Below are positions 56,543 through 64,000 of a stretch of DNA of 64,000 bases, one piece after another (position 1 is the first letter of the stretch; every line of letters starts with the position of its first letter). This stretch comes from JADJXV01 sp964527785 (GTDB taxonomy: Bacteria > Bacteroidota > Ignavibacteria > Kapaibacteriales > UBA961). Position numbers and translations under genes: made by a program. The notes beneath the pieces were generated by a model. That model worked only from the letters and a program-made list of their open reading frames with translations. It was not told the DNA's origin and ran no database searches. The stretch covers positions 1-64,000 of the forward strand of contig CAZGNO010000001.1 of NCBI GenBank assembly GCA_964527785.1, written 5' to 3'.

Positions 56543-57114
56543 ATACTGTCAGTTTTAATATTGTGCGTTAGTTTCGACTGAGACAAGTTGATATGTCCCT
56601 TGTGTTTCCTTGCTTTTTTCAGAACATGATGAAACGAATTTAGCCACATACTCCGTCAGCGTGGATAACTTCATCTTGCGGGCTTGGAATAATCTTCTGT
56701 TATAATGGTACTATACTGTAAGCGTTGAACGAAAGATGCATTCCCGTTTGGCATTGCTATTTAAGTATAGCTTTATAGATAAGTATATAAAAATAGGTAA
56801 GTGTACGATGCTTCGACGGGCTCAGCATGACATATTTGTTTCTTTTTTAAGGAAGTTACGTCACCCTGAGCTCGTCGAAGGGTTCAATTACTTGCCAAAT
56901 TTGGTCAACGAACACAAAAAACTACGTAAACATACTTGTGCTATAATAAATTAGCAATGCCTCCCGTTTTTGTCCAAAATTACCGCATTTTTCAATATAG
57001 AACGAGAAGGAATTTTTGTATCTTTGAAAAAAACTCATGTCTCTTGAAGGCAGAAGTATCCAATTTATGGTTTTGCTCTGTCTGTGTTTGCATTATTAAT
57101 TTATTTTTGGTTTC
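56543..57114. repeat. Gene-free region with an inverted pair of dispersed repeats
   Basis: About 570 bp without a gene. ATGCTTCGACGGGCTCAGCATGAC (56808-56831) is nearly the reverse complement of the motif at 11-35, and GTCACCCTGAGCTCGTCGAAG (56860-56880) is a facing copy, followed by ACTTGCCAA (56890-56898), which also follows the copy at position 41. This is a repeat of the same family in inverted arrangement. The region also holds the promoters of the two flanking genes. Confidence 0.62.
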
Positions 57115-58323
57115 ATGAAAAACTATTTCTATTTGCTGATTGTATCAATACTTCTTTTAGCATCGTGTACAAAAAACTCATCATCGGATAATAAAACAAT
57201 CAAGTTCTGGCATTTCTGGAGCGAGCCGTCACAAAAACAGGCATTGAAAGATATTGTAGCAGAATTTGAAAAGCAAGAACATTGTACGGTAGAACTTACA
57301 GAATTAAGTTGGAATGACGGCAAGACAAAGCTTCTTGCTGCTTTCAATTCAAATACCGCCCCTGATGTTATCGAACTTGGCTCGGACTGGATGGCTCAAT
57401 TTTCAAGTGCGGGAGTATTGCAGGAACTACCGAATGACACTACATTTTCGAAATTCGCCGATTTCTCGAAGCCACCGGCACTATGGAAATCAAAAGTATA
57501 TGCCTACCCTTGGAATGTAGATACCCGTGTTATGTTTTGTAATAATGAATTGATGAAAAAGGCAGGCGTAACTTCTATTCCGACGACAGTTTCAGAACTG
57601 ATTGCTGCCTGTGAGAAAATGCATGAGATTTCAGGAATATACCCCTTCGGTGCTAATGGTGATGACCGCCACCGTCTTTATAAAAAAATTCTACCGTTCT
57701 TCTGGAGTAATGGTGGTGGCGTTATGGATGCAAGCGGGAAATTAACGATTAATTCCGAAGAGAATATTCAAGGTCTTAATGCGTATATTACGCTGTCTCG
57801 TATGGGCTTGATCGAGACTCAGCGTCAACTTGATGTTTCGTTTGTTCAGGGGAAAGTGGGCTTTTGGTTTTCGGGCGGATGGTTGATGCCGAAAATTACA
57901 GCAGGTAATCCTTCGTTGGATTATAGTGTTGCGTTAGTACCCGGTATGAAAACATCGGGTGTTTCGTTCGCCGGCGGAGAATATATCGCTTTGTCATCCA
58001 AAGGAGCAAATCATGAGTTGGCTGCAAAGTTTGCGCGGTATATTACCGACGGTAAAACAACATTGGAGTTTTGCAAAAAAGTTTCCGAGGCGGGCTTCCC
58101 TGCCGATAAACGCTACTTTGCCGACGATTATTTCAAGCAAGTAAAGAACCGCAGTGTTTTTGCAGAGCAATTAGCAAATGCAAAAATGACACCCGTGCAT
58201 CCAAAGTGGTTGGAGATTGAAGCCCTTTTGGAAAATGCTGTTGTAGAGGCGTTGTACGGCAGAAAGACTGCTGCCGGAGCGTTGAATGATGCGCAGGCGG
58301 AGGCGGTGGGAAGGTATCAGTGA
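57115..58323 (+). CDS. Extracellular solute-binding lipoprotein (sugar ABC type)
   Basis: 402 residues. Lipobox LLLASC at ~14-19, then IKFWHFWSEPSQKQALKDIVAEFEKQ, NDGKTKLLAAFNSNTAPDVIELGSDWMAQF, GDDRHRLYKKILPFFWSNGG and FWFSGGWLMPKI, the pattern of family-1 (maltose/multiple-sugar) solute-binding proteins. It would capture a sugar or oligosaccharide for an ABC importer. No permease or ATPase gene is adjacent, so it is an orphan here. Confidence 0.87.
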   Translation: MKNYFYLLIVSILLLASCTKNSSSDNKTIKFWHFWSEPSQKQALKDIVAEFEKQEHCTVELTELSWNDGKTKLLAAFNSNTAPDVIELGSDWMAQFSSAGVLQELPNDTTFSKFADFSKPPALWKSKVYAYPWNVDTRVMFCNNELMKKAGVTSIPTTVSELIAACEKMHEISGIYPFGANGDDRHRLYKKILPFFWSNGGGVMDASGKLTINSEENIQGLNAYITLSRMGLIETQRQLDVSFVQGKVGFWFSGGWLMPKITAGNPSLDYSVALVPGMKTSGVSFAGGEYIALSSKGANHELAAKFARYITDGKTTLEFCKKVSEAGFPADKRYFADDYFKQVKNRSVFAEQLANAKMTPVHPKWLEIEALLENAVVEALYGRKTAAGALNDAQAEAVGRYQ

Positions 58324-58350
58324 AAGATTCAAAAATAGATTGAGGTATAA

Positions 58351-58459
58351 GAATCTGTAGGATTCAAATGTTTATAGATAATCAAACAATGCATTTCATA
58401 CGACCCCGACGGGGTCGAACGATTCATATGCTACACTTGCTATAAACATATAATCCTGT
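58351..58459. repeat. Large REP/MITE-like palindrome
   Basis: The centre is CGACCCCGACGGGGTCG (58401-58417). The outer arms also pair: TAGGATTCAAATGTTTATAG (58359-58378) against CTATAAACATATAATCCTGT (58440-58459), giving an imperfect hairpin of about 109 bp around the same axis. Similar ATAAACAT..CCCC-GGGG palindromes are dispersed in Bacteroidota genomes, which suggests a mobile, non-autonomous element; this is from general knowledge and not checked. Confidence 0.65.
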
Positions 58460-58552
58460 TGTGCTTAATTAAATTAAATTATGGAGCATTGTTCTGCCTG
58501 AAAACTGACAGAAAATGTAAAAACAAGATAAATAGAATTTTGTAAATATTGA

Positions 58553-59527
58553 ATGACAACTGAACTGTTAGATGCTTTTGCTGAACCAGATTTTGCTGTT
58601 ATGAGAGCTGCCGAATTATTACGGTCAGGCGAGATAGTCGGCTTCCCTACGGAAACAGTCTATGGTCTTGGTGCTTGTATATTTAATGAAAAGGCAGTCC
58701 GGAAAATTTATGAAGCAAAGGGGCGTCCACAAGATAACCCGTTAATAGCTCATATTGCCTCTATTAAAGAGGTTTCAAGGATTGCTTTAGATATACCAGA
58801 TGAATTTTACCGTTTAGCAGAAGTGTTTTTTCCGGGTGCATTAACGGTGATCCTAAGAAAGCGAAAAGAAGTTCCGACTATTGTTTCGGCAGGATTGGAT
58901 ACGATTGCTGTTCGGATGCCCGCTCATGATATTGCTTTGAAGATTATTGCTGCCGTAGGCGAGCCACTTGTTGCTCCGTCGGCAAACCGTTCCGGCAAGC
59001 CAAGCCCTACTACTGCACGGCATGTACTTGATGATTTAAGCGGAAGAATTGCTGCTATAGTTGATGGTGGGCAATGCCGTGTAGGAATTGAATCAACAAT
59101 TGTAGATATTCTTGGTGATGTTCCGATGATAGTTCGTCCCGGTTCAATTACCCTTGAAGATATTGAGAGTGTGCTGGGTAAAAGTGCCGCAGTGTACTCC
59201 GGAAATGAATCGTCTGCGCCAATTGCTCCGGGTATGAAATATAGGCACTACGCACCACAGGCATCATTAAAGTTGATGAGGTCTTGGGAACAAATTTTGG
59301 AGGAAGTTAAAAAGAACCCGGTAACCAAACGAATAATATTAGCTGCCGTGGATCCGCCTCAAGAATTAAGAACACTAGTACGTACTTTGAGTTCAATAAC
59401 GATTTATGGTGAATTTCGTCATGCGGATGCTGAGAATTTGCAAGAAATCCTTATTTTGTGTGACGATGAAGTGCAAACCAACGCCGCTCTGATGAATAGG
59501 ATTACGAAAGCTGCATCCGGATCATAG
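58553..59527 (+). CDS. L-threonylcarbamoyladenylate synthase, Sua5 type
   Basis: 324 residues. YrdC domain ~20-210: VGFPTETVYGLGACIF, YEAKGRPQDNPLIAHI, LVAPSANRSGKPSPTTARHV and GIESTIVDI; then the Sua5-specific C-terminal domain. It makes the threonylcarbamoyl-AMP needed for the t6A37 tRNA modification, which fits the tRNA-modification genes mnmE/mnmG in the window. HPr follows 55 nt later. Confidence 0.94.
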   Translation: MTTELLDAFAEPDFAVMRAAELLRSGEIVGFPTETVYGLGACIFNEKAVRKIYEAKGRPQDNPLIAHIASIKEVSRIALDIPDEFYRLAEVFFPGALTVILRKRKEVPTIVSAGLDTIAVRMPAHDIALKIIAAVGEPLVAPSANRSGKPSPTTARHVLDDLSGRIAAIVDGGQCRVGIESTIVDILGDVPMIVRPGSITLEDIESVLGKSAAVYSGNESSAPIAPGMKYRHYAPQASLKLMRSWEQILEEVKKNPVTKRIILAAVDPPQELRTLVRTLSSITIYGEFRHADAENLQEILILCDDEVQTNAALMNRITKAASGS

Positions 59528-59582
59528 AGCATTTGTATCAGATTCAGACTGTAATTCCATACTTTGTGCTACTACTATAAAA

Positions 59583-59849
59583 ATGATTCAAGAAACGCTT
59601 ACTGTCCGCAATCGTGCAGGACTTCATACCCGCCCTGCTGCAATGCTCGTAAAGTTGGCTGCAAAATTCAAGTCAGATATATATCTGAATCGTGACGGGT
59701 ATGATATTAATGCTAAAAGCATTATAGGAGTGATGACACTTGCTGCCGAGCAAGGCAGCGAACTGTTGCTTACTGCTGAGGGTGCTGACGAACACGAAGC
59801 AATTATAGAGCTTAAATCCCTTTTTGAAAATGGTTTTGGTGAGTTGTAA
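59583..59849 (+). CDS. HPr-family phosphocarrier protein
   Basis: 88 residues, standard HPr size: NRAGLHTRPAAMLVKLAAKF with the phospho-acceptor His15, the regulatory Ser in the SIIGVMTLAAEQGSEL segment, and a C-terminal helix. No EI or EII gene is near, so it may serve regulation (HPr kinase/Crh type) rather than PTS sugar uptake. Confidence 0.93.
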   Translation: MIQETLTVRNRAGLHTRPAAMLVKLAAKFKSDIYLNRDGYDINAKSIIGVMTLAAEQGSELLLTAEGADEHEAIIELKSLFENGFGEL

Positions 59850-59914
59850 GCATTATTCCTTAAAAATATATTGTAAGTAAGTAAGTATTTATTCATTTAT
59901 GAGAAAGAACTGCT

Positions 59915-60424
59915 ATGATGAACGAAAAAGTATTGGAAATGCTCAATGAGCAAATGAACCGTGAATTTTTCTCATGGTATTTATATCTTTCGGTAGCTAC
60001 TTATTTTAATACCCTCGATTTGGAGGGCTTCGAACAGTGGACGCGCCGTCAGGCGACGGAAGAAACTGTTCATGCAATGAAAATTTACAACTATATGCTG
60101 GAGCGAAACGGAGCAGTTGTACTCAGCCAGATTCCTGCTCCAACGCAAAAATGGGGTTCGCCGTTGGAAGCGGTTCAAGCAATTTATCAACATGAATGTG
60201 AGCTTACAGGGCGAATTCATGAGATAGTTCATCTGACCCGTGATGTTAATGACTATACCACTGAGGTATTTCTGCATTGGTTTATTACCGAACAGCGTGA
60301 AGAAGAAGCAATGGCAAGCCGGGTACTCCAGAAATTGAAAATGATTGGCGGAGATATGGGTGGTCTGTTAATGCTGGATGCGCAAGTAGCTTCCGTTGGG
60401 CAAGCACCTGAGTCAGGAGAATAA
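59915..60424 (+). CDS. ftnA: Ferritin (non-heme, iron storage)
   Basis: 169 residues, full-length ferritin. Ferroxidase ligands are seen in NREFFSWYLYL (first Glu), EETVHAMK (Glu, His), HECELTGRIHEI, and EQREEEAMA. It stores iron as a 24-mer shell in the cytoplasm. The ATG at 59915 and a second at 59918 are both possible starts. It is followed 19 nt later by the PduO-type adenosyltransferase gene. Confidence 0.93.
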   Translation: MMNEKVLEMLNEQMNREFFSWYLYLSVATYFNTLDLEGFEQWTRRQATEETVHAMKIYNYMLERNGAVVLSQIPAPTQKWGSPLEAVQAIYQHECELTGRIHEIVHLTRDVNDYTTEVFLHWFITEQREEEAMASRVLQKLKMIGGDMGGLLMLDAQVASVGQAPESGE

Positions 60425-60443
60425 CAAATACTGAAAAACAACA

Positions 60444-61001
60444 ATGAAAATATACACAAAAACAGGTGATGACGGAACCACCGGACTTTTCGGCGGGCAG
60501 CGTGTTGTAAAATATGCTCCTCGAATTGCAGCTTATGGAACGATAGATGAACTTAATGCGATTATTGGAATAGCACTTACTCATAAACATACGCACCATT
60601 TGGAGCATCCGCTCAAGCATTTGTCTTCATTGCTCTTCACAGTGGGAAGTGATTTGGCTACCCCACTCGACCCCCCGACTAAATATCATATTCCGCGTGT
60701 CGAAGCGGAGCATATAGAATGGTTGGAGCACTTAATTGATAAATATCAGGAGGAACTGCCGGAACTGAAAAACTTTATTCTGCCGGGTGGTACTTCCCTT
60801 GCTGCACATCTTCATCATGCAAGAACTGTCTGCCGACGTGCAGAGCGGGCGGCGGTAGAACTTTCCCATTCGGAGAATATCGGAGAGTTTGCAGTTATGT
60901 TTTTGAATCGTCTTTCCGATTTTCTGTTTGTAGCTGCACGAATGGCAAATTTTCTTGAGGGTGTGGATGATGTTCCGTGGGTGCCGAATGAGAGGAAATA
61001 A
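60444..61001 (+). CDS. Cob(I)alamin adenosyltransferase, PduO type
   Basis: 185 residues. N-terminal TKTGDDGTTGLFGGQRV and GTIDELNAIIGIAL, then the FILPGGTSLAAHLHHARTVCRRAERAAVEL motif (ATP and corrin site) and FLNRLSDFLFVAARMANF. It attaches the adenosyl group to reduced cobalamin. No B12 riboswitch is seen. Likely co-transcribed with ferritin. Confidence 0.93.
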   Translation: MKIYTKTGDDGTTGLFGGQRVVKYAPRIAAYGTIDELNAIIGIALTHKHTHHLEHPLKHLSSLLFTVGSDLATPLDPPTKYHIPRVEAEHIEWLEHLIDKYQEELPELKNFILPGGTSLAAHLHHARTVCRRAERAAVELSHSENIGEFAVMFLNRLSDFLFVAARMANFLEGVDDVPWVPNERK

Positions 61002-61227
61002 TAGGTAATAGTTGAAGGCATTTATAGTAATTTATATACATAGGTAACGAATCCTTTGGATTCATTCACAGCAAATTGAAATTACTTGCTAACCTGAGCG
61101 AATATATAACCCAGCTACTTCTGCAATTTCTTGACTTGAGTAAGGTTAAAATTATAATCTGACTGAAGGAAGCTAAACTGCTCTTGTGTTATTTTATTGA
61201 AACCTTTGTCATTCATTTTTATAATCA

Positions 61228-61704
61228 TCAATACATCCACCAAGGCTTCTTAGGTCGTTCTTTTATTGCTTCTACATCAATGCCGCAATTTGATATTCGT
61301 CTTTCTATTTCTGAGATAAGTTCTTGCTCGTTATCAAAATTATTTTTTCCTAACTTAAAAAATTTGTCTTTTGTAATTAATACATAGCCAAAATGATCAC
61401 TAATTTCAATTTTTTTTACTTCAGCGTATTGGATGCTATGTTGGGGGATGATTATATCTTTTTCAATAATGGAATCCCTAGTAAGTTTCAATCTGTACTC
61501 CCCTATAGGCAACTGAGCTATACCTGCTGCAACAATAATAAGAATTAGAACGACTATATGTAAAAAGCTATGTTCCGGTTGTTGAAAATACGGTACATCT
61601 GTTAAAATATAGTAGAATAATAAACCAAAAAACCCTATTGCCGTAATTCTTGTAAAAGCATCGCTTTTTTTGGATATTTTATAAACCTTAACATCGTCAT
61701 TCAT
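61228..61704 (-). CDS. Small two-segment membrane protein, PH-domain-like
   Basis: About 158 residues from the ATG at 61704 (MNDDVKVYKISKKS), preceded by a GGAAGGA site. Two membrane segments (IGFFGLLFYYILTDVP; FLHIVVLILIIVAAGIAQL) are followed by a soluble part (RLKLTRDSIIEKDIIIPQHSIQYAEVKKIEI) resembling bacterial PH-like (bPH) domains. It ends in KKPWWMY. I do not assign a function. It lies 44 nt downstream of the ABC-F gene. Confidence 0.68.
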   Translation of the reverse strand: MNDDVKVYKISKKSDAFTRITAIGFFGLLFYYILTDVPYFQQPEHSFLHIVVLILIIVAAGIAQLPIGEYRLKLTRDSIIEKDIIIPQHSIQYAEVKKIEISDHFGYVLITKDKFFKLGKNNFDNEQELISEIERRISNCGIDVEAIKERPKKPWWMY

Positions 61705-61748
61705 AGAAATCCTTCCGGATTCATTGTAAAATTGTTTTGCTGCTATTG

Positions 61749-63692
61749 CTACTCCAACTGCTCCTGCAACGTACTCCACAATTCCATAGCATCTTCAAGC
61801 TCCTTACGTTTGTCGTTATAAAGAAAAGTAATCGATGCCGAACTTTTTGGGTTAGTATAAAACTCAGGATGACTCATTTCATTTTCGATGGTAGCAATTG
61901 CTTTTTCAAGCATAGCTATGAGTGTTTCGGTTTCTGTAATATGCTTCTCGATAGCGCGGCGATCTTTATCATTACGCTTGGGGTGGCTAGGTGCCGATAT
62001 ATGTGGCTTTGGTTGAACAGCAGGTTTAATCTCGTTTTTGAGGGTATTCTGCGCCGATTTTTTGATTTCCAACTGTCTGAGTGATTCTAACTTATTATCA
62101 CGCAAGAAGTCGTAAATATCTCCTGAATACTCTTTCAGTTTTCCGTTTTTGAACTCTACCACTTTATTGGTCAAGCCCTGCAAGAATTCACGATCGTGCG
62201 ATACAACAATCATAGCGCCGTCATAATCCAACAGTGATTGCTTCAAAACATCCTTTGCACGCATATCGAGGTGGTTTGTCGGCTCATCCAATACAAGGAA
62301 ATTTATTGGCTCAAGTAATAATTTGGCAAGAGCTAGACGCGATTTCTCTCCGCCGGAAAGCACCTTAACTTTTTTGAAAACGGCATCCCCGCTAAATAAA
62401 AACGCTCCTAACAAACTACGGACTCTGGTTCGCATTTCACCGGCTGCAGCATTATCAATTATCTCGAACACAGTAGAATTACCGTCTAAACTTTCGGCTT
62501 GGTGCTGTGCATAATATCCGATTTTAACATTATGTCCTATTTTCAACCCGCCAACATACTCTTCCAAACCGACAAGGATTTTGGAGAAGGTAGTTTTACC
62601 CTCGCCGTTCTTACCTACGAAGGCAACTCGGTCGCCTCGTTCCAATCCAAAGTCAATTTCACGTAAAATAGTTTTTTCGCCATACGCTTTCGTTAACTTT
62701 TCTGTTTCAACGACTATTTGCCCTGAACGGGGTGCAGGCGGGAAACGGAATTTGATGGCGGATGTATCTTCTTCTTCAATTTCAATACGCTCTATTCTGT
62801 CTAACGCCTTCACACGCGACTGAACTCGCGAAGCAAGATTTGCTTTGGAACGGAAACGTTCGATAAATTCTTCTGTTTTGGCAATTTCACGCTGTTGATT
62901 TTTATAGGCGTTCATTGTTTGTTCGCGGCGCTCTTGCCGGAGAACAACATAGCGTGAATAAGAGGCAGGATAATCCTCAATATTCCCATTGGTTATTTCA
63001 ATTGTCCGTGTGCAAACCGAATCAAGAAATGCGCGGTCGTGCGAAACCAAAACAACAGAACCTTCATACGTTTTGAGATATTCTTCCAGCCATTGAATGG
63101 ACTCAATGTCAAGGTGGTTGGTGGGCTCATCAAGAAGGATACAATCCGGCTTGCGAAGGAGCATTTTGGCAAGTTCGATACGCATTTGCCAGCCACCTGA
63201 AAATTCATCAACCAGTCGTTCCAAATCCTTCTCAAGGAAACCCAATCCCATTAAGATTCGCTGAACATCACCCTCCATCGTATAGCCGCCATGGAAGTCA
63301 AAATACTCGTTTGCTTCGCCAAGTTTATGGAGAATATCACTGTATTCGTCAGATTCATAATCGGTACGTGTTGCAAGCTGTTCGGAATAATGGTGAATTT
63401 TATGTTCAAGTTCAACGAGTTCGGCAAGTGCTGTTTTAGTTTCTTCATAGACTGTTTTGCCAAGAGTCGCTTCGATGTCTTGCGAGAGATAGCCGACGGT
63501 AAAGTCATTAGGTTGTGACACAGACCCGGTTTCGGCTTCTTGCTGACGCGCAAGAATTTTCAGGAGGGTGGATTTGCCTGCACCGTTTTTACCAACCAAG
63601 CCGATACGGTCGCGCACTCCGATAGTGAATGAAATATCGTCGAAAAGATAATGACCGCCAAAATGAATCGAAAGATGTGAAATTGAGAGCAT
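61749..63692 (-). CDS. ABC-F ATPase (ribosome-associated type)
   Basis: 647 residues, two ATPase domains without membrane segments. First: Walker A GKNGAGKST (36-44), signature SGGWQMRIELAKMLL, Walker B CILLDEPTNHLD; second: GKNGEGKTT, LSGGEKSRLALAKLLLEP, FLVLDEPTNHLD. The P-site tRNA-interaction linker (~250-320, NQQREIAKTEEFIERFRSK) and a long C-terminal coiled coil (~560-647) are present. ABC-F proteins act on the ribosome in translation or antibiotic protection. Confidence 0.93.
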   Translation of the reverse strand: MLSISHLSIHFGGHYLFDDISFTIGVRDRIGLVGKNGAGKSTLLKILARQQEAETGSVSQPNDFTVGYLSQDIEATLGKTVYEETKTALAELVELEHKIHHYSEQLATRTDYESDEYSDILHKLGEANEYFDFHGGYTMEGDVQRILMGLGFLEKDLERLVDEFSGGWQMRIELAKMLLRKPDCILLDEPTNHLDIESIQWLEEYLKTYEGSVVLVSHDRAFLDSVCTRTIEITNGNIEDYPASYSRYVVLRQERREQTMNAYKNQQREIAKTEEFIERFRSKANLASRVQSRVKALDRIERIEIEEEDTSAIKFRFPPAPRSGQIVVETEKLTKAYGEKTILREIDFGLERGDRVAFVGKNGEGKTTFSKILVGLEEYVGGLKIGHNVKIGYYAQHQAESLDGNSTVFEIIDNAAAGEMRTRVRSLLGAFLFSGDAVFKKVKVLSGGEKSRLALAKLLLEPINFLVLDEPTNHLDMRAKDVLKQSLLDYDGAMIVVSHDREFLQGLTNKVVEFKNGKLKEYSGDIYDFLRDNKLESLRQLEIKKSAQNTLKNEIKPAVQPKPHISAPSHPKRNDKDRRAIEKHITETETLIAMLEKAIATIENEMSHPEFYTNPKSSASITFLYNDKRKELEDAMELWSTLQEQLE

Positions 63693-63777
63693 GGGAGAGA
63701 GGAAAGAAAGAATATGTAAAGAATTAACGGCAATTAATCATTGACGCCCAAACAACTTTTTTAATGTAATTTAGGGG

Positions 63778-64000
63778 CTATTGTTTCACTTCCATACTCG
63801 TAACTACAAGGACAGGTACACGCTGATCGCCGACAATAGCATTTGTTTCTGCTTCACTTTTACCGGCTTGTCCTGCATATACACGGGCATCTTCTTCGGT
63901 AGTCAATTGCTCTTGAACTTTACCTTCAAGTGCTATTTTCTTACCGCCACAATCCATCGGAGCAGTAAAGTTCTTGTTTTCCATCATCACATTGAGTTTT
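63778..64000 (-). CDS. Hypothetical protein, partial at window edge
   Basis: The reading frame is open to the right end of the window, so the N-terminus is missing. The visible ~70 residues (ENKNFTAPMDCGGKKIALEGKVQEQL ... VYAGQAGKSEAETNAIVGDQRVPVLVVTSMEV) have one Cys followed by GG. Not recognised; the beta-like C-terminus with VPVLVVT could be a small OB-like or binding domain. It lies 85 nt upstream of the ABC-F gene. Confidence 0.5.
   Translation of the reverse strand, partial: KLNVMMENKNFTAPMDCGGKKIALEGKVQEQLTTEEDARVYAGQAGKSEAETNAIVGDQRVPVLVVTSMEVKQ

Noticed and set aside
61002..61227. Weak ACTTGCT..CTGAGCG sequence as another dispersed repeat copy
   Set aside because: Too divergent from the copies at 11-49 and 56808-56898 to claim.

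Overview
The window looks like chromosomal DNA from an AT-rich, Gram-negative member of the Bacteroidota/Chlorobiota/Ignavibacteriota/Kapabacteria branch. Evidence: at least five large exported proteins end in type IX secretion (T9SS) type-A sorting domains; there is a BamA/TamA-type outer-membrane assembly protein; lipoproteins carry LxxC lipoboxes; the 2-oxoacid dehydrogenase E1 is a fused alpha-beta chain as in Bacteroidota; and one promoter fits the Bacteroidota TTTG / TAnnTTTG pattern. I cannot fix the genus. No phage, transposase, integrase or CRISPR array is visible.

Layout. (1) 1-18.2 kb, all minus: dispersed palindromic repeats at the edge, a GltD-like flavoprotein, then a cluster of T9SS cargo proteins of 268, 1032, 407, 927 and 2495 aa. 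(2) 18.3-24.2 kb, all minus: a membrane-anchored TPR protein, tRNA-Arg(CCG), fused E1 with a branched-chain aminotransferase (a likely branched-chain amino-acid unit), and gatB. (3) 24.5-38 kb, mixed strands: DUF2795 protein, Omp85 protein, birA, mnmE, mnmG, BadF/NAGK-type kinase, outer-membrane protein, DUF1573 protein, dapB, an FtsE-like ATPase, anmK and thiN. Two parS-like palindromes flank mnmG, and the anmK-thiN gap is AT-rich and full of DnaA-box-like sequences, so this block is probably origin-proximal. (4) 38.2-46.6 kb, all plus: M3 oligopeptidase, split transketolase with a lipoprotein gene between its halves, CCA-adding enzyme, tRNA-Ala and tRNA-Asp, an ArsR-SRPBCC-DoxX operon with a clear double operator, and a DUF4256 protein. 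(5) 46.7-64 kb, mixed: a WD-like T9SS protein, malic enzyme-phosphotransacetylase, a DUF4234 protein, three related small lipoproteins, an exported protein, an FtsI/SpoVD-type transpeptidase, a sugar-type solute-binding lipoprotein, Sua5/TsaC, HPr, ferritin, PduO-type cobalamin adenosyltransferase, a small membrane protein, an ABC-F ATPase and a truncated gene at the right edge.

How it fits together. Most genes are housekeeping: tRNA modification and maturation (mnmE, mnmG, sua5, cca, gatB), cofactors (birA, thiN, cobalamin adenosylation), lysine/peptidoglycan precursors and cell wall (dapB, anmK, FtsI), and central carbon metabolism (tkt halves, malic enzyme-PTA, E1). The accessory part is the T9SS cargo cluster and the lipoprotein cassette. 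The most notable non-coding signals are the putative oriC with DnaA boxes (37.0-37.3 kb), the parS pair, the ArsR double operator, and several families of dispersed palindromes.
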